Made by a program: the position numbers and the translations under genes. Positions 33,033 to 42,964 of a DNA stretch of 64,000 bases are shown here, piece after piece; positions within the stretch are counted from its first letter, which is position 1, and each line of letters opens with the position of its first letter. The notes under the pieces are model-generated. The model searched no databases. It saw only the letters and a list, made by a program, of their open reading frames with translations, and was not told the DNA's origin. The stretch comes from Reyranella sp. CPCC 100927 (GTDB taxonomy: Bacteria; Pseudomonadota; Alphaproteobacteria; Reyranellales; Reyranellaceae). Location of the stretch: the NCBI RefSeq assembly GCF_007859315.1, contig NZ_VOHA01000003.1:124001-188000 (forward strand). The letters run 5' to 3'.

Positions 33033-34577
33033 TTACGCGGCCAGTCCCGCTTGTCGAAGCCCCTCCGCCAGCAGCAGGCGATCGTCTGGCCGACCGAAGG
33101 GGAACAGGTCGGCAAGGTCGCTGATGCGCAACGCCGGATCCAATCGGCGCAGGATCGCGACGAGCTGACGGGCATCGCCGGCGTGGCCGGCCAGTGCGCA
33201 GCTGGCGGCGGCCACGCACAGGGAAATACGGATGTCGGGCCATTGGCGGATCGCCGTCCGCGCGCAAGCCGCCGCCGTATCGTAGCGGCCGGCCAGGAAA
33301 TGACAGTACGCTGTCGCGGTCTGCGTGAAGAACAGCACCTCGGGATCCTGCGGGCTGAGCTGTTGGGCGCGTGCCGCGCGGTCCAGCGCCGCGTCGGCCT
33401 CGCCGCGCCAGATCTTGACCCAACTGCCGAACACCCATGCCCACGCCAGGTTGGGATCCAGGGCCAGCGCCTGATCGACCAATGCATCGCCGTCCGCCAG
33501 GTGGCCGGCGACGTAGGCGAGCACAATACCCGCGGTGCACAGCGCGATTGGATCATCGCCGCCGCGTGCCGCCGCCAGCCACGCCAGCCGTTCGGCTTCC
33601 TCGGTCTCCTGCTGCCGATCGTGCTCCCAACCACAGGCCTTGCGTTGCGAGTAGCAGCGACCGGCAAGGCCGTAGGCGGGCGCGAAGTTGGGATCCAGGA
33701 CGATAGCCTGCCGGAAATGATGCAGGGCCTCGTCACTGTCCGCGCGTGTCCAGCGGTGAAGGTGGGCCATGCCGCGCAGGAAATAGTCGTAGGCGTCGAG
33801 GTTCTCCGTCGGCTTGCGCCGGGCGCGCTCGATCTCGGCCTTGCCCAGGCGCGGTGCGATGGCGCCCACCACACGGGACGTCACCTGGTCCTGCAGATCG
33901 AAGATATCGGCCAGAGTACCGTCGAAGCGGTCGGCCCACAGGTGGGTGCCGGTGGCGGCGTCGATCAGTCGGCCGCTGATGCGCACCCGCTGCGCCGCCT
34001 TGCGCACACTGCCTTCCAGTACATAGCGCGCTCCCAGCGCGTGTCCGACCTGCTTGCTGTCGATGGTTTGTCCTTTGTAGGCGAAACTCGAGTTGCGGGC
34101 GATCACCGAGAGCCAGCGCAGGCGCGACAGGGCGGTGATGATTTCCTCCACCATGCCGTCGGCGAAGTAGTCCTGCTCGGGATCGCCGCCGATGTTGGCG
34201 AAGGGCAGTACGGCAATCGACGGCCGGTCCGGCGTCGGGGTGGATGCTGGCGTCGATGTCGGCGCGGCCTGCTCGCGGATGATGCCGACAAAGCGAAGGC
34301 CGCGGCGCGGCAGGGTCTTGATCAGCCGCTGTGCCTCGCCGCTGTCGCCGATGGCGCCGCGGGCCGCGTTGATGCGGGTTGCCAGGGTCGAGTCCGACAC
34401 GGTTCGTCCCTGCCAGACGGCGGCCAGGATGTCGTCCTTGCTGACGACCCGGTCGCGGTTGTGGATGAGATAGGCCAGCAGATCGAAGACCTGGGGCTCG
34501 AGCGCGACCAGCCCGTCCGGTCCGCGAAGCTCGCGGCGGGCGGTGTCGAGCACGAAGTCGTCGAACGAAAACAACAA
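33033..34577 (-). CDS. Winged-helix/TPR regulatory protein (CadC/TolB-like)
   Basis: A 514-residue protein. Residues 1-100 are an OmpR/PhoB-type winged helix (VALEPQVFDLLAYLIHNRDRVVSKDDILAAVWQGRTVSDSTLATRI, then RRGLRFVG). Residues 118-230 are a TolB-N-like segment (SIAVLPFANIGGDPEQDYFADGMVEEIITALSRL), and 260-500 are TPR-type repeats. There is no membrane segment. Such proteins may act as one-component sensors. No ATG is available near the start, so TTG at 34577 is taken with moderate trust. It is divergent from the FMO gene. Confidence 0.82.
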   Translation of the reverse strand: MLFSFDDFVLDTARRELRGPDGLVALEPQVFDLLAYLIHNRDRVVSKDDILAAVWQGRTVSDSTLATRINAARGAIGDSGEAQRLIKTLPRRGLRFVGIIREQAAPTSTPASTPTPDRPSIAVLPFANIGGDPEQDYFADGMVEEIITALSRLRWLSVIARNSSFAYKGQTIDSKQVGHALGARYVLEGSVRKAAQRVRISGRLIDAATGTHLWADRFDGTLADIFDLQDQVTSRVVGAIAPRLGKAEIERARRKPTENLDAYDYFLRGMAHLHRWTRADSDEALHHFRQAIVLDPNFAPAYGLAGRCYSQRKACGWEHDRQQETEEAERLAWLAAARGGDDPIALCTAGIVLAYVAGHLADGDALVDQALALDPNLAWAWVFGSWVKIWRGEADAALDRAARAQQLSPQDPEVLFFTQTATAYCHFLAGRYDTAAACARTAIRQWPDIRISLCVAAASCALAGHAGDARQLVAILRRLDPALRISDLADLFPFGRPDDRLLLAEGLRQAGLAA

Positions 34578-34719
34578 GGCGATCCGATCCGGCCGGTCTA
34601 CGGACCAACAATGCGGACCGGATCACGCGGAATCAACGGCTTCTCAAGAGCAAATCAAGCCCGTCTGGAAGCACGCCGACCGGTAAGCTGGCATGCTGGT
34701 CGAACAGGGCTAGGGGCCT

Positions 34720-34748
34720 TGTCATCCGGCGCGCAGCGCAGGATGACA
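34720..34748. repeat. Short intergenic inverted repeat
   Basis: TGTCATCC (34720-34727) and GGATGACA (34741-34748) form an 8-bp stem with a GC-rich 13-nt loop, just before the FMO ribosome-binding site. The GGATGAC half resembles the repeat at 63.4 kb. Confidence 0.45.
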
Positions 34749-34764
34749 GCGTCGGAGGAAGCGC

Positions 34765-36585
34765 ATGACGATGGCAATGACGGACGTCGGAACGCCGGCC
34801 GCTCAGTGGCTTGCCGCGTTTGAAAAAGCACTGGCAGCTGCCGATGATTCCGCGCTGCGGTCGTTGTTCCATGCCGACAGCTACTGGCGGGATGTACTGG
34901 CTTTGACCTGGACCATCCAGACCGTCAACGGGCGGGATGCTGTCGTGAAGGGACTGTTCGGCCCACGCGGGCAGGTGACGCCGTCGCGTTTCGTCATCGA
35001 TCCGGATCGCATGCCACCGCGTCTCGTGACACGCGCCGGCACGCAGGCGATCGAAGCGATCTTCCGGTTCGAGACGACCGACGGGCAGGGCAGCGGCGTG
35101 CTGCGGCTCACGCCGGGCCCCGATGATGCCACGCTCAAGGCATGGACCCTGCTCACGACATTGGAAGCTTTGCAGGGGCACGAGGAGCGGATCGCGAAAG
35201 CGCGTCCGCACGGCCAATCCTATTCGCGTGATTTCCGCGGGCCCAATTGGCTCGACCTGCGCAACGAAGCGGCCGCCTACAGCGATCGCGATCCCGTTGT
35301 GCTGGTCGTCGGTGGCGGGCAGGCGGGGCTCTCGATCGCGGCGCGGCTCACCCAGCTTCAGGTCGACACGCTGATCGTCGATCGCATGGCGCGGATCGGT
35401 GACAACTGGCGCAAGCGCTACCACGCGCTCACCCTGCACAACCAGGTGCAGGTCAATCATCTGCCGTACATGCCGTTTCCGCCGACCTGGCCGACCTACA
35501 TTCCCAAGGACAAGCTGGCCGCCTGGTTCGAGGCCTATGTCGAGAGTCTGGAGCTCAACTATTGGACCGGCACCACGTTCGAAGGCGGCCGCTACGACGA
35601 GGGGGAGGGACGCTGGACGGTGACGCTGCGCCGGCCCGACGGTAGCCAGCGGGTCATGCACCCGCGCCACGTCGTCATGGCCACCGGGGTCAGCGGCATT
35701 CCCAGCATCCCCGACATCCCGTCCTTGCGCGACTTCGAGGGCACGGTGCTGCACGCCAGCCAGTACGAGGACGGCGAGGCCTGGCAGGGCAAACGCGCGA
35801 TCGTCATCGGCACCGGCAACAGCGGACACGACATCGCCCAGGATCTCCACTCCGGTGGCGCCGAGGTCACGCTGGTGCAGCGCAGTCCGACTCTGATCGT
35901 CAATGTCGAGCCCAGCGCACAGCTGCCCTATGCGCTCTACGATGAAGGCCCGCTGGAAGACTGCGATCTTATCACCGTGTCGATGCCGCTGGCGCTGACG
36001 AAGAAGAGCCACGTCCTCTTCACCGAGCGCGCCCGGCAGATGGACAAGACCCTGCTCGAAGGGCTGGCGCGCACCGGCTTCAGGCTCGATTTCGGCGAAG
36101 ACGGCACGGGCTGGCAGTTCAAGTATCTCACCCGCGGCGGCGGCTACTATTTCAACGTCGGCTGCTCCGATCTGCTGGTCGAGGGCAAGATCGGGCTGCT
36201 GCCGTTTGGCGATATCGATCGCTTCGTTGCCCAGGGCGCACGGTTGCGGTCCGGCGAAACGCGGCCGGCCGACCTGGTCGTTCTCGCGACGGGCTACAAG
36301 GGCCAGGAAGTCCTGGTCCAGAAGCTGTTCGGCGAGGACGTCGCCCAGCGGGTGGGGGCGATCTGGGGCTTCGGCGATGCCCAGGAACTGCGCAACATGT
36401 TCCAGCGCACGCCGCAGCCCGGGCTGTGGTTCATCGCCGGCAGCCTGGCGCAGTGCCGCATCTACTCCAAGTACCTGGCACTGCAGATCAAGGCGCTCGA
36501 GCTGGGCCTGCTGGGGGATGGTGGTGATCTGTCGTCGTCGGTAGAAAAGGCGTCGGCGCCAGTCCACTCCATTCAGGCGCCATAA
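34765..36585 (+). CDS. Flavin-containing monooxygenase with N-terminal NTF2-like domain
   Basis: A 606-residue fusion. Residues 1-135 are an NTF2/SnoaL-like domain (LRSLFHADSYWRDVLAL, TVNGRDAVVKGL). Residues 175-590 are an FMO/Baeyer-Villiger-like module with FAD loop GGGQAG (183-188), NADPH loop GTGNSG (349-354), VVMATGVSGIPSIPDIP and the late LATGYK. The family inserts oxygen in ketones or oxidises N/S centres with NADPH and FAD. Start is ATG at 34765 after GAGGAA. The fused NTF2 domain may shape the substrate pocket or dimer. It is divergent from the winged-helix/TPR gene. Confidence 0.88.
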   Translation: MTMAMTDVGTPAAQWLAAFEKALAAADDSALRSLFHADSYWRDVLALTWTIQTVNGRDAVVKGLFGPRGQVTPSRFVIDPDRMPPRLVTRAGTQAIEAIFRFETTDGQGSGVLRLTPGPDDATLKAWTLLTTLEALQGHEERIAKARPHGQSYSRDFRGPNWLDLRNEAAAYSDRDPVVLVVGGGQAGLSIAARLTQLQVDTLIVDRMARIGDNWRKRYHALTLHNQVQVNHLPYMPFPPTWPTYIPKDKLAAWFEAYVESLELNYWTGTTFEGGRYDEGEGRWTVTLRRPDGSQRVMHPRHVVMATGVSGIPSIPDIPSLRDFEGTVLHASQYEDGEAWQGKRAIVIGTGNSGHDIAQDLHSGGAEVTLVQRSPTLIVNVEPSAQLPYALYDEGPLEDCDLITVSMPLALTKKSHVLFTERARQMDKTLLEGLARTGFRLDFGEDGTGWQFKYLTRGGGYYFNVGCSDLLVEGKIGLLPFGDIDRFVAQGARLRSGETRPADLVVLATGYKGQEVLVQKLFGEDVAQRVGAIWGFGDAQELRNMFQRTPQPGLWFIAGSLAQCRIYSKYLALQIKALELGLLGDGGDLSSSVEKASAPVHSIQAP

Positions 36586-36673
36586 TCGCGTCGGAATTCT
36601 CTGGTCTTGACGTCGGCAGGCTGGCGGTGCGTCCTGGGATGCCTGAGCTCAGCCCTTGGGAACGTCATTGGTC

Positions 36674-37645
36674 ATGCGTACCACGCCGAGACAGATCTCA
36701 ACGCTCTTGCTGTGCATGGCGCTGGCGGCGCCCGCGTGGGCGCAGACGACCAGCCTCGACGGCGATTGGGAAGGCACCTGGCGCGGCGAAGGCGTTGATG
36801 GTGCTGGCGCGTCGACATCCGCGGCCGTCGCGACCATCGACGGCAGCCGGATCAAGCTGTCGCGTGTTGGCGCGGCCACCGACGTGGTCCTGAATGGAAC
36901 GATCGACCCTGGCGGCACCGTCACGCTGAACGGGCGCGGCACCGGGCCGGACGGCGAGGCCATCCTGTCACTGTTCAGTGGAACAGTATCAAGGCGCGCA
37001 CTGACGGCGACGGGCCGCGCCGTCCCTGTCGGTCAAGGCGCACTGCAGGCGTGTGCGCTTGCCCTGGTTCCGGTCAATGCGACGGCCGGTCCGATCGTGC
37101 TAAGGGGCTCCGCCGCGCCGAGCGAACCGCCGGCACCACCGCCAAGCATCCCCGCACCGCCCGACAATCCGCAGGCGTCGGCGCGGGCGCAGTACGACGA
37201 CGACCTCTACTGGCGGTATCAACGCCTGCAGCGCTGGGAGCACTGGCGCCGCGCGCGCGACGGGCATCGGCATCAGCCGTTGCCCGTCTGCCCGCCGGGC
37301 CAGATCGTTTCGCCCGGCACCTGCCGGACAGGTCCGCCGAACGCGATCGGGCTGACCCCGCCGCCGCAGGCCCCGAAGCCGGCGGCGGGCGCAACCGCGC
37401 CATCCCCCGATGTCGTCCGGCCGGCGCACACGCTTCCGCAAACGGGTCGTCCGCTGCCCGCCGCGCCCGCCGGTGCGATCGGCCCCACACCGCCGTCGGT
37501 GGGTGCGACGCAGGGTGCGCGCCCGGTGGCGGCGCCCGCCGGCAATGGGGCATCGTTCGGGAGGCCTGCTGCGCCGGCACAAGGGTCAGCATCACCACGC
37601 ACCGGCAGCTTCGGTCCGCCGGCGTGCAGTCGCGGCACGTGCTGA
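36674..37645 (+). CDS. Exported proline-rich protein of unknown function
   Basis: A 323-residue protein with a signal peptide (ATG at 36674; LLLCMALAAPAWAQ, cleavage near residue 24). Residues 28-130 are a beta-rich domain (LDGDWEGTWRGEG, then ATIDGSRIKLSRVG, TVTLNGRG). Residues 145-323 are low-complexity Pro/Ala, probably disordered, with RYQRLQRWEHWRRARDG in the middle and a C-terminal Cys pair (CSRGTC). It may be a periplasmic or surface-associated protein. Not recognised. Confidence 0.6.
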   Translation: MRTTPRQISTLLLCMALAAPAWAQTTSLDGDWEGTWRGEGVDGAGASTSAAVATIDGSRIKLSRVGAATDVVLNGTIDPGGTVTLNGRGTGPDGEAILSLFSGTVSRRALTATGRAVPVGQGALQACALALVPVNATAGPIVLRGSAAPSEPPAPPPSIPAPPDNPQASARAQYDDDLYWRYQRLQRWEHWRRARDGHRHQPLPVCPPGQIVSPGTCRTGPPNAIGLTPPPQAPKPAAGATAPSPDVVRPAHTLPQTGRPLPAAPAGAIGPTPPSVGATQGARPVAAPAGNGASFGRPAAPAQGSASPRTGSFGPPACSRGTC

Positions 37646-37650
37646 CATTC

Positions 37651-37983
37651 TCATGCCGCCGCTCTCGGACCGAACAGGATGACGCCGGCGCCCGCGATGC
37701 AGATAGCTGCTCCGATGAGATCCCATCGGTCAGGGCGGACGCCTTCCGCCAGCCATAGCCAGAAGATCGCGGCGACGATGTAGATGCCGCCGTAGGTCGC
37801 ATAGCTACGACCGGCGTGCTCCGTATCCACCAACGTCAGGAACCACGCGAACAGCGCCAGCGAGATCATGCCGGGTACGAGCCACAGGATCGACTTGCCC
37901 AGGCGCAGCCACGCCCAGAACGCGAAGCAACCGGCGATTTCGGTGATGGCGGCACCGACGAACGCCAAAAGCCACAGCTTCAT
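37651..37983 (-). CDS. YnfA-family (UPF0060) small membrane protein
   Basis: A 110-residue protein with four hydrophobic helices and the family signature: [27 protein letters not shown], then [35 protein letters not shown]. It is related to small multidrug-resistance-like transporters. ATG at 37983 follows GGTGGAAGG. The gene ends 5 bp from the convergent exported protein. Confidence 0.92.
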   Translation of the reverse strand: MKLWLLAFVGAAITEIAGCFAFWAWLRLGKSILWLVPGMISLALFAWFLTLVDTEHAGRSYATYGGIYIVAAIFWLWLAEGVRPDRWDLIGAAICIAGAGVILFGPRAAA

Positions 37984-38085
37984 CCTTCCACCGCCGACAG
38001 TTGAACTGCCGGTGATCGTACGCCGTTCATCGTGTGTTGTACGGTCACGGCCTGACGGGCAACAGCCACCCATCATCCATGGGCT

Positions 38086-38397
38086 TCATGGCTTCGTTTT
38101 TTCGGCGATCCCCCGTTGGGCTTCGCGCTGGTCCATTTCCTTCCAGATCTCCTTGGGTGGAATCCCAAGATCTGCCCAGACCATCACCAGGTGATAGAGA
38201 AGGTCGGCACTTTCATGGATGACCTTCTGGCGGTCTCCCTTGACGGCTTCAATCACGACCTCCATCGCCTCTTCGCCGAGCTTCTTGGCGAGCTTGCCGC
38301 GGCCGGCCGCGAACAATCGAGACGTCTTGGACTTGGTCGCGTCTTTGCCCTTGAGGGCCAGACCAGCCTCGTAAAGCCTTTGAATGCGAGCCGACAT
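38086..38397 (-). CDS. hisE: Phosphoribosyl-ATP pyrophosphatase
   Basis: A 103-residue MazG-fold enzyme that hydrolyses phosphoribosyl-ATP to phosphoribosyl-AMP, the second step of histidine synthesis. The motif KLGEEAMEVVIEAVKGD (about residues 37-53) and HESADLLYHLVMVWADLG supply the metal-binding Glu/Asp residues. No other his gene is in the window, and it is not fused to HisI. ATG at 38397 follows a possible small upstream gene by 20 bp. Confidence 0.92.
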   Translation of the reverse strand: MSARIQRLYEAGLALKGKDATKSKTSRLFAAGRGKLAKKLGEEAMEVVIEAVKGDRQKVIHESADLLYHLVMVWADLGIPPKEIWKEMDQREAQRGIAEKTKP

Positions 38398-38417
38398 GTT
38401 CCTCACTACGCGACGTG

Positions 38418-38615
38418 CTAATGGATACAACGCACCTTGCGGCCATCACCCAGAATCAGGGTGAGTTCTCCGACCACCTCGGCCCACATCTGCTGAGCGG
38501 CGACCTCTCTTGCCGTCCGACATTCCTCGAACTGCGCACGGGCGACCGGCAGGGCGGCATCGCCCAACTGCGCTGCCAGCAGGGCAGCGATCAGCGTTGG
38601 ATTGCGCTCCGCCAC
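38418..38615 (-). CDS. Small hypothetical protein upstream of hisE
   Basis: A 65-residue protein starting with GTG at 38615; GAGAGGGA lies 7 nt upstream, which is the main support. It is mostly helical, with Ala/Leu-rich LIAALLAAQLGDAALPVARAQF, then CRTAREVAAQQMWAEVVGELTLILGDG. It is not a family I recognise. Probably in one transcript with hisE. Confidence 0.4.
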   Translation of the reverse strand: MAERNPTLIAALLAAQLGDAALPVARAQFEECRTAREVAAQQMWAEVVGELTLILGDGRKVRCIH

Positions 38616-38827
38616 GTCGCGGTCCCTCTCGCGTTGTTGCTTTGTCGAATCAATATTACAATTTTATGACATTGCGTGCGGTTGTCAAATTTCGGCGCAA
38701 AATCATGGGGCTGAGCGGGCATCAACCGGCTTCTGACAATCAGCTCGTCGTGCCATTTGAAAGCGCAGGAAGTGGTCCGCTGCAGCGGACCACTTCTTTG
38801 AGGGAGACGGAGGCGCGCGCGGGCGCG

Positions 38828-41800
38828 TCAGAAGCGATAGGCGAGGTTGCCCTTGATGCTGTGGTCCTGGGCATCGCCGGAGAGGACGCCGGCATAGGCG
38901 GCGCCGACAGTGAGCGATTTGCCGATCTTGAGGTCGAAGCCGGCCTCGACCACCACGGCGTCACGCGCGATGGGTATGCCCTCGACACCAAACGATGTGC
39001 CGCCGGCGAAGGCCAACCGCGCCGCCGGTGTCACATCGCCGAAGGCATGGCGCCAGCCCAGCTTGCCGCGCAGGGTCAGGCTCTTGCTCTCGTCGTTCCA
39101 CACCTGCGCCGCCGCCCGCACGCCGAGCGTGGTGAACAGGTTGCTGTCGCTGCCGCCACGGCCGCGCAGCGCGGCGGCACCGCCGCTCTCGCCGATGCGG
39201 TCGCTGTCGAGGTGGACCCAGGCCAGGCTGCCGAACGGCTCGATGGCGGCACTGCCCAGCGCCAGGGTGTAGCCGACGTCGCCGAAGAGCTGCGTGGTGC
39301 GCGCGTTGTAGTCGGCCTTGGTCGAGTCGGTGAAACCGCCGAAGGCGATGCCGCGCGTGGTGTCGATGCTGTGCCAGGTATGGGCGGCACCGACGCGCAC
39401 GCCAAGGGCGCCGAAGCGCGCGCCGCCATAGAGCGCCAAGTGGTAGCTGTCGATCGACGCCCGCGAGCGTCGACCATCGACATCCAGCGTGGTGCGGCTG
39501 TAGCCGGTGGCGAGACCGATGGTCCAGGTGCTGTCGATGGTGGTGTCGGCGCCGACGAAGAGGCCGCCGGTGCTGCGGTCGGCGCGCGCGGCATTGCCGT
39601 CGCCGCCGATATGGCCCCAGGCGCCGAACGCCTGCATCCACGCCGTGATGGCGGTGCCGTCCTGCGGCCGCTGGGCCTGGTCGTTCATCTGCGCCAGTGC
39701 CGCGAACTGCGGTGCCGCGCCGCCTGATGTGCCGGCCTGGGCGGTGCGGCCCGTGATGGCGTCGCGCAGGTAGCGGCTCTCGTCGATCAGCACGCTGCGG
39801 GTCGAGGCATGGATCTCGCCGGACAGCGCGTTGAAGGCCTGTCGGGCCGAAGCGGCATCAGGCAGGCTGGCGATGGCGTCGTAGACCGCGTTGCCGGCGC
39901 CCAGGCTCTCGGCGCCGCGGCCGGCGGCGCACTGGTTGCGCGAAGCCGCGACGTCGCAGAAGGCGACGGCGTTGCGGGTGACGTCGAGGTAGACGTTGCT
40001 GGGATCGTAGGTCAGCGCCAGGTTGAGGAAGGGCAGGTTCTGGGTGAAGCCGGAGAAGGTGCCGTTCACACCGGCATCGGCGGTGAGGATGGTGTAGCGG
40101 CTGCCGATGGCATAGGTGCCGCCGGCCTTGACGACGGAGACGGTGCCGCCGGTGAGGGTTGCGGTACCGGTGGCGTGCAACAGATCGCCGGTGCCGGAAG
40201 GTTCGATCTCGACCTCGTAGGTCGAGCCGGGCGCGAAGCTGACGTTGCCCGCCACATTCAGCGTGCCGATGGAGTTGCCCGGCGCCACGGTACTGCCACT
40301 GTTGGCGACGATGCCGCCCACGGTACCGGTGCCGGCGAGCGCACCGCCGGTGACGCTGACGACGGAGGCGATGCTGCCGTTCACCGCCAGGCGGCCGCTC
40401 TCGACGGCGGTACCGCCGGTGTAGGTGCTGGTACCGGTCAGCACAGTGGTGCCACTGCCGATCTGGCGCACGCCGCCGCTGCCGGCGATCACATTGCCGA
40501 AGGTGGCGACGTCGCTGCGGTTGAAGGCCAAGGTGCCGTTGTTGGCGATGGCGCCCGCGATCGCGCCTGATGTGCCGCCATTGCCCAGCTGCAGGGTGCC
40601 GGCATTGATGGTGGTGCCGCCGCCATAGGTGTTGGCGGCCGTGAGCACCGTGGTGCCGGCGCCGTTCTGCTGCAGCGCGCCGCTGCCGGTGATGGTGCCG
40701 GCCAGCACCAGCGTGTCGCTGCGGTTGACGGCCAGCGTCGCATTGTTGACGACATCGCCCGTGATGGCGCCCGAGGTGCCACCATTGCCGAGCTGCAACA
40801 CGCCTGATGTGATCGTGGTGGTGCCGGCGTAGGTGTTGTTGCCGGTCAGGGTCAGCGTGGCGGTGCCGGTCTTGGTGAGGCCGCCGGCGCCGGCGATGAC
40901 GCCGCTCATGGCCAGGTCGGCGTCGGTCTGCAGGGTGCCGCCGGCGCTGCCCAGCGTGGCGCTGCGCGCGGTGGCGAACGCGGCGGTGTTCTGCAGGGTA
41001 CCGCCGTTGAAGATAAGGCCGCCGCCGGCAGCGCCGAGGTTGGCGTCGGCGGCGACGGCGAGCGTGCCGGCGTTGAACACGGTGCCGCCGGCATAGGTGT
41101 TGGTGCCGGTGAGCGTCGTGGTGCCGCTGCCGTTGTGCTCGACGGCACCACTGCCGCTGATGATGCCGGCGAACGTCACGACGTCTGAACGGTTGAACGC
41201 GAAAATGCTGTTGTTGGTGACGTCACCCGCGATCGAACCCGTGGTGCCGCCGTCGCCTAGCTGCAGGCGGCCGGCGCTGATCGTCGTGCCGCCGGTGTAG
41301 GTGTTGGTGGCGGTGAGCACCGTGGTGCCGGTGCCGATCTGGCTCACCGAGCCGCCGCCGCTGATGATGCCGGCATGGACCAGCGTATCGCTGCGGTTGA
41401 AGGCGAGCGTGCCGTCGTTGGCGACGTCGCCGATGATCGAGCCCGTGGTGCCGCCGTTGCCGATCTGCAGGGTGCCGGCCTGGATCTGCCAGGGGGTGGC
41501 CACGGTACCGTTGCCGGTCAGGATCCAGGTGCCGGTGCCGGTCTTCTCGAAGCGATCGAAGTTCTGGTACTGCGCGCCGACCGCCGAGACGTCGAACGTG
41601 TCGGTGCCCGTGCCGCCCAGCCGCAGCGTGTCGGTGGTGCCCGCGGCGTTCGCGATCACGTTGCCGACGATGGTCGATCCGCTCTGCAGTTCCAGGATGG
41701 TCGTCCCGGCGGTCGCCACGATCGCATCGGTGCCGCCGGTGCCGGCGCGGATGGTGCCGCTGTTGATGATGGTGAGCGTCACACCGCCAACCCCGAAGAT

Positions 41801-42676
41801 CCCGGCGGCGCGGTTGCCGCCCTCGATCGTGCCGGTGTTGACGATCGGCCCCGCGCTCAGTCGCGCAACGACACCAACCCCGCCCGCGTTGACGCCCGTC
41901 AGGTCGGATCCGCCACGGATTGTGCCGCGGTTGATCAGCTCGCTGCTTAGCGCGACGGACCCGAGTTCAACGCCCGAGCCACCGGTCACCCCTTGGCCGT
42001 TCGCTCCCTGAATAATGCCGGTGCTGCTGTTGGTCACCGACGATCCGGCGGTGATCCGAACACCATACCCTGATATCGGATTGCTGGCGGCGGTGTTGGT
42101 CCCGGCGCTGATCGTGCCGTTGTTCACCAGGATGGCGCGGCCGGACATATTGACGCCACCGCCGCCGGCACTTCCGGCAGCGCTGCCGTCGCCGCCGCGG
42201 ATCGTTCCGTTGTTGATGACGGTCCTTTGCGATGACAGGGCAACACCTGTCTGACCCTGGTCCGCCGCGGGCGCGTTGGCGCCCGCGATCGTACCCTCCA
42301 ACGTTACCACGCCGGTAGTAGGCGTGCCCCCGATCGTCAGCGCTCCGATCACGGCTTGCGTTGTGTAGGTGCCCGTGATCGTGAAGCCGTTCGTGTTGAT
42401 CGTGATGGGCTTGGCCGCCGCCGGCAGCTGGGCGTTCGCCGCCACGAAACTGGCGGTCAGCGTGATCGTAGAGCTGGCATCGGGGTGGGCGTTGGCTGCT
42501 GTGATGGCGGCGCGCAGCTCGGTGTCGTTGCTGACGGGGAAGTCCGCTGCCGATGCCGGCGGCGGGAACCAGCAGGCGATCGTCAATGCAACGCAGGAGA
42601 CACCGGAAAGAAGGCCTGCTCTCGCCGTGGCCCGTGCGCACGCACTGCCATGACCACCACCCACGCTCGCGACCAT
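38828..42676 (-). CDS. Autotransporter (type Va) with repeat-bearing passenger
   Basis: A 1282-residue protein. The signal peptide ends about residue 43 (PPPASAADFP). The passenger is a beta-helix rich in Gly/Thr/Asn, with passenger-associated repeats of the form TTVLTxxNTYxGGT, each followed by LQLGNGGTxGxIxGDVxNNxxLAFNRSD. A linker (residues 900-1010) leads to the C-terminal barrel (about 1015-1282: AWMQAFGAWGHIGG, GLATGYSRTTLD, ending LAYRF). The barrel inserts via BAM and the passenger reaches the surface. GAGGG precedes the ATG by 5 nt. No protease or adhesin motif is clear in the passenger. Confidence 0.92.
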   Translation of the reverse strand: MVASVGGGHGSACARATARAGLLSGVSCVALTIACWFPPPASAADFPVSNDTELRAAITAANAHPDASSTITLTASFVAANAQLPAAAKPITINTNGFTITGTYTTQAVIGALTIGGTPTTGVVTLEGTIAGANAPAADQGQTGVALSSQRTVINNGTIRGGDGSAAGSAGGGGVNMSGRAILVNNGTISAGTNTAASNPISGYGVRITAGSSVTNSSTGIIQGANGQGVTGGSGVELGSVALSSELINRGTIRGGSDLTGVNAGGVGVVARLSAGPIVNTGTIEGGNRAAGIFGVGGVTLTIINSGTIRAGTGGTDAIVATAGTTILELQSGSTIVGNVIANAAGTTDTLRLGGTGTDTFDVSAVGAQYQNFDRFEKTGTGTWILTGNGTVATPWQIQAGTLQIGNGGTTGSIIGDVANDGTLAFNRSDTLVHAGIISGGGSVSQIGTGTTVLTATNTYTGGTTISAGRLQLGDGGTTGSIAGDVTNNSIFAFNRSDVVTFAGIISGSGAVEHNGSGTTTLTGTNTYAGGTVFNAGTLAVAADANLGAAGGGLIFNGGTLQNTAAFATARSATLGSAGGTLQTDADLAMSGVIAGAGGLTKTGTATLTLTGNNTYAGTTTITSGVLQLGNGGTSGAITGDVVNNATLAVNRSDTLVLAGTITGSGALQQNGAGTTVLTAANTYGGGTTINAGTLQLGNGGTSGAIAGAIANNGTLAFNRSDVATFGNVIAGSGGVRQIGSGTTVLTGTSTYTGGTAVESGRLAVNGSIASVVSVTGGALAGTGTVGGIVANSGSTVAPGNSIGTLNVAGNVSFAPGSTYEVEIEPSGTGDLLHATGTATLTGGTVSVVKAGGTYAIGSRYTILTADAGVNGTFSGFTQNLPFLNLALTYDPSNVYLDVTRNAVAFCDVAASRNQCAAGRGAESLGAGNAVYDAIASLPDAASARQAFNALSGEIHASTRSVLIDESRYLRDAITGRTAQAGTSGGAAPQFAALAQMNDQAQRPQDGTAITAWMQAFGAWGHIGGDGNAARADRSTGGLFVGADTTIDSTWTIGLATGYSRTTLDVDGRRSRASIDSYHLALYGGARFGALGVRVGAAHTWHSIDTTRGIAFGGFTDSTKADYNARTTQLFGDVGYTLALGSAAIEPFGSLAWVHLDSDRIGESGGAAALRGRGGSDSNLFTTLGVRAAAQVWNDESKSLTLRGKLGWRHAFGDVTPAARLAFAGGTSFGVEGIPIARDAVVVEAGFDLKIGKSLTVGAAYAGVLSGDAQDHSIKGNLAYRF
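40425..41504. repeat. About 204-bp tandem repeats in the autotransporter passenger
   Basis: Four units of about 204 bp and one of 264 bp code the TTVLT...NRSD modules. The similar period on the opposite strand gives stacked spurious 67-codon frames. The high similarity could allow homologous recombination between units and size variation of the surface protein. Confidence 0.65.
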
Positions 42677-42964
42677 GTTGCCCTCTACACGAAAAAATAT
42701 ACGCCATAGGGTGGCGGATCATGCTGAGGCGTGCGGGGGTGAACAAGAACACTATGCAGGGCCGTGCGGTATAATGGCTCCACGGTGGACTGAACGGGCC
42801 GACCTTCATGTATCGCATGCGGTGTCGATCGGCATCTCACCAAGAGGCCGATGCAACATTCACACGACCGTAAATTCTGGCAGATCGAGATCGATTCGAT
42901 CGTCGCGATGATCTCACGGGCCGAACGAGTTGGCGCCTATGGGCATTCGCCAATTTCTTCCCGG

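Noticed and set aside
40425-41300. Stack of equal 67-codon plus-strand frames that might look like a CRISPR-like or cassette array
   Set aside because: They are antisense to the autotransporter repeats; the period is that of the passenger modules and there are no variable spacers.
42771-42776. TATAAT box on the plus strand between the autotransporter and tfoX-like genes
   Set aside because: No -35 at suitable distance and no plus-strand gene downstream.
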